Shown here: piece by piece, positions 1 through 5,963 of the stretch
How the letters are laid out: every line of letters begins with the position of its first letter
Position numbering within the stretch: position 1 is the first letter of the stretch
Assembly (NCBI GenBank): GCA_003485955.1
Contig: DNHH01000049.1
Location: forward strand, 1,495-8,096
DNA: 6,602 bases
Direction: 5' to 3'
Origin: Opitutia bacterium
Lineage (GTDB): Bacteria; Verrucomicrobiota; Verrucomicrobiia; Opitutales; UBA953
Translations under genes and position numbers: made by a program
Notes under the pieces: generated by a model
Databases searched by the model: none
Told to the model about the DNA's origin: nothing
Seen by the model: the letters and a program-made list of their open reading frames with translations, nothing else

Positions 1-15
1 AACTAAACTAAAGTC

Positions 16-1062
16 ATGAAACCTATCCTCCTCTCTGCGCTCCTCGCATTCTCTGCCGTCGTCTCAGCCGGCCTGCCTACCAGTGGCCTGCCCTCTGGCA
101 ACACGGACATTGCCGTCCATATTTCCAACGAGACCATCGACCAAACCCAAATCGGCAAAGCGCTCACCAATGCCTTTTTAGGTGAGATTGAAGCCAACAA
201 CGTCGTCATCGCCCTGAAGAATGAACTCGGGTTCGTACTCGACGAGGACTTCCGTGATGTGACCGTTGTTGCCAAAGCCGGCGACGAGAAGAGCGTCACA
301 GCACTCATCCGTGGCAAATTCAATAAGGCCCGCATCGAAGCATTCGCCGCAGCCAACAAAGTCCCTAACCGTACCATCAAAGGCCTGAAGGCTTGGGACG
401 CCCGGGCGCTCGGCGACGCTATCGCTAAAGCTGCAGGCACTGAGGGCTCCAAAGAAAAAGCGGACGTGACCGTCGAACTGGTAATCGTCGACGGCAATAC
501 CGTCGTCGCTGCCGAGACCTCCAATATCGAGCGCGCAGTTACCGCTGCCACAGCGAGCAAGCCCTGGAAGCATGCTGGCCTGACGACTGCGGATGCCTCT
601 GTGAAAAATGGCTGGTTACTCATCTCGGCCAATGTTGCCGCAATCGAGGAAGCAGAAGCCGCCAAGCGCAAACCCGATGCCACAACTACAACTGAAGGCA
701 AAGCTAGCCTCGCTAAACGTAGTGGCGTTAAAGCAGTCGTTCTCGCTCTGGGCGAAAACGCCACTGACGTAACCCTTCGTATTAACGCAGAATTCGTCGA
801 CGAGGCTGCTGCTAAGAAAAATATTAGCCAAGCGAAAGGCATGCTAGGCTTTGGCAGCATGTTAACCATGGCCGCTGATGGAGATTCCGCCGAGGTTGCT
901 GCCAATAAAGCTACCGGTGCTGACCTTATTCGTCGTATCACCATCACACAAAATGGCGCAACCGGTGACGCCACCCTCGACTACCCTATTCAGAAGCTCG
1001 CCCAAACGATCGTTCGTGCCGCAGAAGCACGTCGCGAAAAGGCCGCTGGTAAAGGTAAATAA
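16..1062 (+). CDS. Secreted protein of unknown function, alpha/beta repeats
   Basis: I do not recognise this 348-residue protein. It begins with a typical signal peptide: Lys at position 2, a hydrophobic stretch about 4-16, and a probable cleavage after VSA near residue 18. There is no lipobox cysteine, so it is likely periplasmic or exported. The mature part alternates beta-strand-like segments (79-88, 149-169, 238-260) with Ala/Lys/Glu-rich helices (about 103-114, 204-218, 262-275, 327-345). A low-complexity Ala/Thr linker lies at 221-230, and the C-terminus is strongly basic. The segment 251-275 (DVTLRINAEF followed by an Ala/Lys helix) resembles residues 170-200 of the next gene's product, so the two may share a domain. 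The ATG at 16 is the natural start for the signal peptide but has no Shine-Dalgarno sequence before it. An intrinsic terminator follows, so it probably ends its own transcript. The gene call is firm; the function is unknown. Confidence 0.85.
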   Translation: MKPILLSALLAFSAVVSAGLPTSGLPSGNTDIAVHISNETIDQTQIGKALTNAFLGEIEANNVVIALKNELGFVLDEDFRDVTVVAKAGDEKSVTALIRGKFNKARIEAFAAANKVPNRTIKGLKAWDARALGDAIAKAAGTEGSKEKADVTVELVIVDGNTVVAAETSNIERAVTAATASKPWKHAGLTTADASVKNGWLLISANVAAIEEAEAAKRKPDATTTTEGKASLAKRSGVKAVVLALGENATDVTLRINAEFVDEAAAKKNISQAKGMLGFGSMLTMAADGDSAEVAANKATGADLIRRITITQNGATGDATLDYPIQKLAQTIVRAAEARREKAAGKGK

Positions 1063-1082
1063 TCTTCAGGCAACTTCTCCGA

Positions 1083-1114
1083 AAAAAGGCGACTCAACGG
1101 TCGCCCTTTTTATT
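1083..1114 (+). terminator. Intrinsic terminator after the first gene
   Basis: A perfect 6-bp stem GGCGAC/GTCGCC (1088-1093 with 1100-1105) closes a six-base loop and is followed by C and then TTTTTATT. An A-run (1082-1087) on the left side can pair with the T-run, so it may also act on the minus strand. It lies about 25 bases after the stop of the first gene and separates it from the membrane protein gene. Confidence 0.85.
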
Positions 1115-1146
1115 GCGAGAGTTCAAGGGCCTGACACACTGGTTCT

Positions 1147-1872
1147 ATGAATTTGCGCCGTCGGGTATTTTGGTTGGCCGGCAGCCTCGTGTTAACCGCA
1201 AGTATTGTCTTCTGGTTTAAACGGGGCACATCCCTATCGCTCGAACGTAATCACGGCACGATGGGTCGAGTATTCGTTACTGCCACCCGTCAATCACCTG
1301 CAGGTTTAAAAATTGCCGGTGCGCCCGCACTGATAGACGAGATAAGCCGGGTGGGATTGACACGCGATCGCCTTGTTGCCGCATTTAAATCAACTCAAAG
1401 CCCAACCATTGATTTTGGCTTTGGTCCTGGAGATCAAGGCGTGGAAGTAGCACCGGTAACCCAGAGCCGCATTGGCCTACCCGCGATCGCAGACACTTTG
1501 CTGAAAGCCCAAGATAACCCGTTGCTCATCCTGCATATCCGTGAACCTGCACGCCTAGCCCAAGTTGCGGCAAGGCGCAGCTGGGTTGGCCCCCTCGCGG
1601 GCGACATCTTTGCGTCTGCCCGTTCCATCAGCGTAGCAGTTGATGAGGACACTGTCAGCGCTCGGCTTCGTGTGACCTTTGCACTCGAGTTTCCAGATGG
1701 CGAGGCGGCGGAAGCTGCACTCAAACGCTTAACGTCTGCCCAAGGAGACTATAGTCAGCTTGGTTTTATTGCTCAACCAGGTTATGAACGCGTTGTCCGA
1801 CGCACACAGCTCGTTGTGATTCGTATAGATGTGCAGTCAAACGAAGCTGCCGAGCATCTACCTCCGCGCTAA
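1147..1872 (+). CDS. Membrane-anchored protein of unknown function
   Basis: This 241-residue protein is not one I recognise. It has an N-terminal basic cluster (RRR at 4-6) followed by one hydrophobic span (about 7-24, ending FWF) and then Lys-Arg. This fits a single signal anchor with the rest outside the cytoplasmic membrane; an uncleaved signal peptide is the alternative. The soluble part has strand/helix alternation: strands near 126-131, 158-166, 171-181 and 221-229, and a helix at 185-199. Residues 158-200 (SARSISVAVDEDTV, then LRVTFALEF and an Ala-rich helix) loosely match 236-275 of the upstream secreted protein, which suggests a shared domain. The ATG at 1147 has no Shine-Dalgarno sequence. 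The stop codon is one base from the stop of hisI on the other strand. Because a terminator lies upstream, it probably has its own promoter, although I could not identify one. Confidence 0.8.
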   Translation: MNLRRRVFWLAGSLVLTASIVFWFKRGTSLSLERNHGTMGRVFVTATRQSPAGLKIAGAPALIDEISRVGLTRDRLVAAFKSTQSPTIDFGFGPGDQGVEVAPVTQSRIGLPAIADTLLKAQDNPLLILHIREPARLAQVAARRSWVGPLAGDIFASARSISVAVDEDTVSARLRVTFALEFPDGEAAEAALKRLTSAQGDYSQLGFIAQPGYERVVRRTQLVVIRIDVQSNEAAEHLPPR

Positions 1873-1873
1873 A

Positions 1874-2287
1874 TTAGACGACGAACTCGAGGGTGCCGTC
1901 CGACTTTAGTCGACGGTAGTAACAACCTGAACGTGCACGTCCATTTGAACCCTTGGTGTGACAAGCACCCTGCCCCACTGGCTTCACACGATAAAGGATC
2001 GAATTCTGTTCGCAGTTCACGCGCACCTCGACGAGCTCAAGAAAGTCACCTGACGTCAGGCCCTTGACCCAAAGCTCATTTCGCGAGGTCGACCAAAAGG
2101 TGGCCTTCTTTTCCTTAAGAGCGGTCTGTAAGGCCAACTGGTTCACATACCCGACAATAAGGACTTCGCCGGTGGCAACGTCTTGGGCTACAGCGGGGAT
2201 AACGTCTTCTTTGCCTGAAGCAATTTTACGAAGCTTACCGAAATCAAGGGTCAGCGCTTGGCCTTCTTCTAGGGCGGGATTTGACAT
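1874..2287 (-). CDS. hisI: Phosphoribosyl-AMP cyclohydrolase HisI
   Basis: HisI hydrolyses the purine ring of phosphoribosyl-AMP, the third step of histidine synthesis, in the cytoplasm. The 137-residue product has the usual order: [20 protein letters not shown] (31-50), the [13 protein letters not shown] signature (64-76), TSGDF (78-82), and the cysteines Cys92, Cys109 (ACHT) and Cys122 (GCYYRR). These correspond to the three zinc-binding cysteines of the family. The segment at 91-95 reads NCEQN, where well-studied HisI proteins have a DCDxD-type magnesium site. There is no fused HisE domain, so phosphoribosyl-ATP pyrophosphatase must be encoded elsewhere. I chose the ATG at 2287; an in-frame TTG at 2323 would add 12 residues but overlaps the divergent hairpin and lacks a ribosome site. 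It is divergent from tkt and convergent with the membrane protein gene, so it is probably monocistronic. Confidence 0.93.
   Translation of the reverse strand: MSNPALEEGQALTLDFGKLRKIASGKEDVIPAVAQDVATGEVLIVGYVNQLALQTALKEKKATFWSTSRNELWVKGLTSGDFLELVEVRVNCEQNSILYRVKPVGQGACHTKGSNGRARSGCYYRRLKSDGTLEFVV
1896..1916. other. Hairpin just inside hisI 3' end
   Basis: CCGT (1896-1899) pairs with ACGG (1913-1916), and CGAC (1901-1904) pairs with GTCG (1909-1912) around a TTTA loop, with one bulged C at 1900. It lies 24-44 bases past the stop of the membrane protein gene and within the last codons of hisI. No U-run follows on either strand, so it is at best a stabilising or factor-assisted 3' end. Confidence 0.4.
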
Positions 2288-2366
2288 GATTCTAAGGAAG
2301 GGGTGGGACTGCCTTCCATTCAAGGCTGGAATCCCGCCCCAGTGCCCCCTATCCGTCAGTTACCTT
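2288..2366. promoter_or_regulatory. Divergent hisI/tkt control region with long dyad
   Basis: These 79 bases must hold, or lie close to, the start signals of both hisI and tkt. They contain an extended imperfect hairpin: an outer stem 2300-2308 with 2332-2340 (GGGGTGGGA / TCCCGCCCC, one G-T pair), an inner stem GCCTT 2311-2315 with AAGGC 2322-2326, and a six-base loop. An alternative pairing, GGAAGG 2296-2301 with CCTTCC 2312-2317, excludes the main stem. No T-run follows. I see no convincing -10/-35 pair and no Shine-Dalgarno sequence ahead of either start. It could be a protein-binding site or a structured leader. Confidence 0.5.
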
Positions 2367-4358
2367 ATGCCTCTCGACACCCAAGCCCTCCAACGTGCCG
2401 CCAATGAAGCACGCGGCCTTGCCATGGATGCGGTCGCCGCCTGCCACTCAGGTCACCTCGGCCTACCACTCGGCTCTGCGGAAATCGGTGCCGCCCTTTA
2501 CGGCGATTTCCTCCGTCACAACCCAGCCGATCCTACCTGGCCAAATCGCGATCGCTTTGTGCTCTCCGCGGGACACGGCTCGATGTTTATCTACGGCTGG
2601 TTACACTTAGCCGGCTTTGACCTCTCGATGGACGAGGTGAAAGCTTTCCGTAAACTTCACAGCAAGACTCCAGGCCACCCAGAATTTGGTGAGACCGCAG
2701 GCGTCGAAGCAACGACAGGACCCCTCGGACAAGGCACGGGCAATCTCGTTGGTATGGCGATAGCAGCAAAAATGGCCGCGGCACATTTCAACACCCCAGA
2801 GCATACCATCTTCAATCACCTTATTGTCGGACTCGCTGGTGATGGTTGTTTACAAGAAGGCATCTCGCATGAGGCAGCTTCGTTCGCGGGACGCTTTGGT
2901 TTGGATAACCTCGTCATGCTTTACGACTCCAACGACGTCACCCTCGACGCCATGGCTTCCAAGACGCAGAACGAAGATACCGCCAAGCGCTACCAAGCCT
3001 GCAACTGGGATGTCACCACCCTGCCTAACGGACACGATATTGCTGCCATTTCTGCCGCCCTTGAAGCCGCACGTAAAGCGACAAACGGCAAACCGAAGCT
3101 CATCATCTGCAAGACCACCATCGCCAAAGGCATTCCCGAAGTTCAAGGCACCAGCAAGGGCCATGGTGAAGCTGGTGTGAAATTTATCCCTGCAGCCCGC
3201 AAAGCACTCGGCCTACCAGAAGAAACATTCTTCGTCTCACCAGAGACACGCACTTACTTCGCAGCCCGAAAAACAGCGCAAGCACAGGCGCATGCAAACT
3301 GGAAACAGACATTCGCAGCTTGGACTAAGGCCAACCCCGAAAAAGCCGCTCAGCTTGGCAAGGGTCTTGCCTGCAATCACGGCGACGCCAACGTGTTACT
3401 CGCAGCCATTCCTGAATTCGGTAAAAATACCCATGCAACACGTGCCTCGGGTGAGATTGCCCTCAATGCAGTTGCCAAGGCATCTCCATTAATCCTTTCA
3501 GGTTCTGCAGACCTACACGGATCGACGAAGAATTACCTCAAAGATATGGGGGATTTCGATATCGCGACACCCACGGGTCGTAATCTGTACTTTGGTATCC
3601 GCGAACACGTGATGGGTGCGATCCTCAACGGCATTGCCTATCACGGGATCTTTAAGGCGTCCGGTGCTACCTTCCTCACATTCTCTGACTACCTTCGTCC
3701 CTCCATTCGCGTGGCCGCGCTAGCGAAACTGCAGGCCTTCTATATCTTTACCCACGACTCTGTCGGCGTTGGCGAAGACGGCCCAACCCACCAACCTGTA
3801 GAGACGGTGGCAGCACTGCGTTGCATACCCAATCTCGATGTCGTGCGCCCCGGTGATGCCGAAGAATGCGCCGCGGCCTATGCCCATGCAGCCTCACGTC
3901 GCGAGGGACCGGTGGCGCTTATCCTCTCTCGCCAAAACCTACCCTCACTCGACGCAATCCCTGTAGCCACACGCCGGCAAGGCACCCTTCGCGGCGCCTA
4001 CATCGCTCGCAAGGAAAGCGCTACCTTAACGCACATCTTGTTGGCAACAGGCAGCGAACTTTCGCTGGCAATCGCCGCCGCTGAAAAAATTGGCCCAAGT
4101 GTACGTGTCGTCTCACTCCCTTCGTTGGAAGTATTCGCACGTCAGCCTCAAGCCTACCGCGACGAAGTCCTACCTCCGAACTGCGGCAAACGTGTCAGCG
4201 TTGAAGCTGGCAACACGCAGCCTTGGGGTCGACTCGTTGGCCTTAGCGGAAAGTCAATTGGTACGGATCGCTTTGGATTAAGCGCCCCCGGCGATACCGT
4301 TATGCGCGAACTTGGCATAACCGTCGAAGCAGTCGTGACTGCGGCCCAGTCTCTCTAG
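2367..4358 (+). CDS. tkt: Transketolase
   Basis: Transketolase moves two-carbon ketol units between sugar phosphates in the non-oxidative pentose phosphate pathway, using thiamine diphosphate and a divalent metal. The 663-residue length is normal for the bacterial enzyme. The pyrimidine-binding, phosphate-binding and C-terminal domains are all present. Visible active-site features are SGH at 28-30, GHGS at 69-72, SKTPGHPE at 99-106, the thiamine-diphosphate motif GDG at 158-160 ending in Asn189, KGHG at 264-267, the catalytic Glu413 in REH, the sugar-phosphate contacts Arg359, Ser386, His463 and Arg522, and EDGPTHQP at 470-477. All appear intact. I chose the ATG at 2367, which begins [20 protein letters not shown], the usual N-terminus. 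An in-frame TTG at 2064 would add 101 residues antisense to hisI with no family match. No Shine-Dalgarno sequence precedes the start. It stands alone, not beside other pentose phosphate genes. Confidence 0.97.
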   Translation: MPLDTQALQRAANEARGLAMDAVAACHSGHLGLPLGSAEIGAALYGDFLRHNPADPTWPNRDRFVLSAGHGSMFIYGWLHLAGFDLSMDEVKAFRKLHSKTPGHPEFGETAGVEATTGPLGQGTGNLVGMAIAAKMAAAHFNTPEHTIFNHLIVGLAGDGCLQEGISHEAASFAGRFGLDNLVMLYDSNDVTLDAMASKTQNEDTAKRYQACNWDVTTLPNGHDIAAISAALEAARKATNGKPKLIICKTTIAKGIPEVQGTSKGHGEAGVKFIPAARKALGLPEETFFVSPETRTYFAARKTAQAQAHANWKQTFAAWTKANPEKAAQLGKGLACNHGDANVLLAAIPEFGKNTHATRASGEIALNAVAKASPLILSGSADLHGSTKNYLKDMGDFDIATPTGRNLYFGIREHVMGAILNGIAYHGIFKASGATFLTFSDYLRPSIRVAALAKLQAFYIFTHDSVGVGEDGPTHQPVETVAALRCIPNLDVVRPGDAEECAAAYAHAASRREGPVALILSRQNLPSLDAIPVATRRQGTLRGAYIARKESATLTHILLATGSELSLAIAAAEKIGPSVRVVSLPSLEVFARQPQAYRDEVLPPNCGKRVSVEAGNTQPWGRLVGLSGKSIGTDRFGLSAPGDTVMRELGITVEAVVTAAQSL

Positions 4359-4361
4359 GAC

Positions 4362-5294
4362 TTAACGCGGTCCAGTTAGATCGTCCAACTTGACTCGGAA
4401 GAGGCCACCCTCTTCCGAGCCGAGCAGCAGCGTTTCATTATCAAGCCAAGCGCAACCCTCGACCTGCCACTGGCTCACAGGTAGCTGAATGGGCCTTGCC
4501 CATGCCTGACCTGTCAGAGGGTTCTCGGGGGTCTTAGAGACATCAAAGATCCATAGCATTCGATAAGTTAAAATCGCAAGGAACTTACCGTTAGGGGAGA
4601 GACTCGCATCGGTAACCATGCCATGGGCATCGAAGGCGGCCACACGACTCAAGTAAGCCTTAGTGGATACCGCAGGAATCTCTACGCGCCACAATACGCT
4701 TTCCGTGTCACGGCGATGCTTGGTGAGTAAATGCAACTTACCACGATACCAAAACATGGCTTCGCAATCGTGACGTTGATCGGGATCTGGAAAGTCAACT
4801 TGATCGGGCCATGTAAACGAAAGCCGACGACTCGGCGTTACGCTGACTGCACCCAGTAAAGGCTCTGGGACAAAATAGAAGAGGAGCTCACGTCGACGTG
4901 AAAGGTTGTTACCGACATCGCCGATGATGAGATTGCCTGCCCCATCACTGGCTAATGCTTCCCAGTCCAAATTTTTTACACCAACAATCTCAACACCAAG
5001 GTACTTGTTCGTGGTTCCCGAGACACTTTCAGACTTAGCCACAGGCAGAGCGGTTAAACCCGAGGGACGAATTGGGACGAGCCGCACAGGTCCGTCTGAA
5101 TCACTTAATGCCCACAAAACCCTCTCTTGGGTTGGGCTCAATAAAAGTGCCGAACATTCAGGAACAGCCTGACGATCGAGCGCCCCTACTGTTTGTAGCA
5201 CTAATGGGCGCGTATCTGTTACCGCAGGTCGAAGCAGCGACGGGTCGGCGGCCAAGACGGTAACGGCATAAAAAAGGAGCGAGGCGCGTTTCAC
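4362..5294 (-). CDS. Secreted beta-propeller-like protein of unknown function
   Basis: The 310-residue product has a short signal peptide (Lys-Arg at 2-3, hydrophobic 5-14, probable cleavage in VLAADP near 15-16) and is likely periplasmic. After that come at least five repeating units. Each opens with an acidic residue and a small residue, followed by a strand-turn-strand: PECSALLLSP (45-54), NLDWEALASDG (108-118), DCEAMFWYRG (176-185), VTDASLSPNGK (227-237) and VEGCAWLDNE (278-287). GDVGNN (125-130) and VPEP (142-145) resemble segments in bacterial hypothetical proteins with propeller folds, including phytase-like and esterase-like groups. I infer a five- or six-bladed propeller; the substrate is unknown. 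The start is GTG at 5294. There is an in-frame stop about ten codons upstream with no ATG between, so no longer form exists. No Shine-Dalgarno sequence is present. It is convergent with tkt (3-base gap) and divergent from ruvC. Confidence 0.8.
   Translation of the reverse strand: MKRASLLFYAVTVLAADPSLLRPAVTDTRPLVLQTVGALDRQAVPECSALLLSPTQERVLWALSDSDGPVRLVPIRPSGLTALPVAKSESVSGTTNKYLGVEIVGVKNLDWEALASDGAGNLIIGDVGNNLSRRRELLFYFVPEPLLGAVSVTPSRRLSFTWPDQVDFPDPDQRHDCEAMFWYRGKLHLLTKHRRDTESVLWRVEIPAVSTKAYLSRVAAFDAHGMVTDASLSPNGKFLAILTYRMLWIFDVSKTPENPLTGQAWARPIQLPVSQWQVEGCAWLDNETLLLGSEEGGLFRVKLDDLTGPR
4394..4419. repeat. Perfect 11-bp stem at the tkt 3' junction
   Basis: CTCGGAAGAGG (4394-4404) and CCTCTTCCGAG (4409-4419) are exact reverse complements separated by CCAC. 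The hairpin lies 36-61 bases after the tkt stop and inside the last 20 codons of the propeller gene, encoding GSEEGGLFR. Neither strand has a U-run after it, so it is not a standard intrinsic terminator. It could block or protect 3' ends of the two converging transcripts. Confidence 0.6.
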
Positions 5295-5388
5295 AGAAAA
5301 ATAATGATGCGGAAGAAATAGCTATTTTGGCAAGGATGCATCCGTCTTTTTTGCTGTGCCTATACAGAACCCTGTTCATCTTTAGACC
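5295..5388. promoter_or_regulatory. Divergent propeller/ruvC control region with two palindromes
   Basis: This 94-base gap separates two GTG starts. It holds a perfect 12-bp palindrome AAATAGCTATTT (5316-5327) and a perfect 10-bp palindrome GGATGCATCC (5334-5343), with six bases between them and centres 17 bp apart, followed by a run of six T. TATACA at 5361-5366 could be the -10 element for ruvC, giving a short leader, but no good -35 lies at the right distance. No Shine-Dalgarno sequence is seen for either gene. The control role is inferred. Confidence 0.5.
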
Positions 5389-5961
5389 GTGGCCAGCCGC
5401 AACGCACGAGCACTTTGGACCGCTGCCTTGAGTAGCGGCAAACTGACACGTAAAAACGCCGCGAAGACCCCCACGGCAACACGGGGCTTTCGAGGTGTCA
5501 TTCTGGGCGTAGATCCATCCTTAAGGGGAACCGGTTTGGCTATAGTGGATACACGCGGTAATGAACCTAAGCTTCTTGCGAGCGAAACACTCACCATGCA
5601 CGCTTCGGTACCAACGCACATTTGCTTAGCACGCATTTACGAAGCGGCCTTACGACTCGCCAGCACCTATGAGGCGAAAGCCATGGCACTCGAGTCGACC
5701 ATATATGTACAAAATTTACGCACCGTACATATTCTCGGCGCCTCGCGAGGCGCCTCACTGGCAGCAGCTGGCATGCTCGGACTTGAGGTCGCTGAGTACG
5801 CCCCCACACGCATCAAACTTGCAGTTACCGGCAACGGGAAAGCCAGTAAAGAACAGGTTGGCGGCATGGTGCGAACCGCACTTCGTCTGAGCGAGGATTT
5901 GCCACTGGATGAATCAGATGCCGCCGCCGCCGCGCTCTGTCACGGCTGGTCCTCGCGCTAA
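5389..5961 (+). CDS. ruvC: Holliday junction resolvase RuvC
   Basis: RuvC is the homodimeric endonuclease that cuts Holliday junctions, acting with RuvA and RuvB in recombination and fork repair. The RNase-H-like fold is clear. The four catalytic acidic residues are Asp42 (LGVDPSLRGTG), Glu102 (ALEST), Asp174 and Asp177 (LDESDAAAAALCH, matching the D-x-x-D of the family). IYVQNLRT (105-112) and GNGKASKEQV (148-157) are the other family signatures. At 190 residues it is slightly longer than usual because some 35 basic residues precede the core; the first catalytic Asp sits near residue 7 in E. coli RuvC. The GTG at 5389 comes one codon after an in-frame TAG, so nothing longer is possible. A TTG inside the extension is the main alternative, since the first internal ATG lies after Asp42. 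No ruvA or ruvB is in the window. Its stop is two bases from that of the ATP-grasp gene. Confidence 0.95.
   Translation: MASRNARALWTAALSSGKLTRKNAAKTPTATRGFRGVILGVDPSLRGTGLAIVDTRGNEPKLLASETLTMHASVPTHICLARIYEAALRLASTYEAKAMALESTIYVQNLRTVHILGASRGASLAAAGMLGLEVAEYAPTRIKLAVTGNGKASKEQVGGMVRTALRLSEDLPLDESDAAAAALCHGWSSR
5703..5732. repeat. 8-bp inverted repeat inside ruvC
   Basis: ATATGTAC (5703-5710) and GTACATAT (5725-5732) are exact reverse complements with a 14-base spacer, inside codons for IYVQNLRTVHI. It ends four bases before the larger palindrome at 5737. One such repeat is not rare by chance in a window this size. Confidence 0.5.
5737..5754. repeat. Perfect 18-bp palindrome inside ruvC
   Basis: GGCGCCTCGCGAGGCGCC is its own reverse complement over all 18 bases. 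In RNA it can form a 7-bp G/C-rich stem with a CGCG loop. It encodes GASRGA, where the glycines and alanines fall in a conserved part of RuvC, so the repeated GGC GCC codons explain part of the symmetry. Confidence 0.8.
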
Positions 5962-5963
5962 GA

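Noticed and set aside
3..974. Long minus-strand open frame of 323 codons opposite the first gene
   Set aside because: Its translation is Ala/Ser/Val/Leu-rich with no recognisable fold. The plus-strand gene has a signal peptide, sensible secondary structure and a terminator after its stop, so the minus frame is a shadow of its codon pattern.
878..1150. Plus-strand open frame overlapping the first gene's end
   Set aside because: It runs out of frame through the first gene and across the intrinsic terminator; no start signal or family resemblance.
2281..2286. Exact TTGACA as a -35 box for tkt
   Set aside because: No -10-like sequence lies 16-18 bases downstream (2304-2309 reads TGGGAC), and the hexamer covers the first codons of hisI.
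2288..2323. HisI starting at TTG 2323
   Set aside because: The 12 added residues fall inside the divergent hairpin, there is no ribosome site, and the ATG at 2287 gives a typical length.
2064..2366. Extended transketolase N-terminus from TTG at 2064
   Set aside because: The extra 101 residues are antisense to hisI and match nothing in transketolases; the ATG at 2367 gives the normal N-terminus.
5919..5935. GCC repeat resembling a microsatellite in ruvC
   Set aside because: It encodes the Ala run after catalytic Asp177, a normal feature of this part of RuvC, and has only four GCC units.
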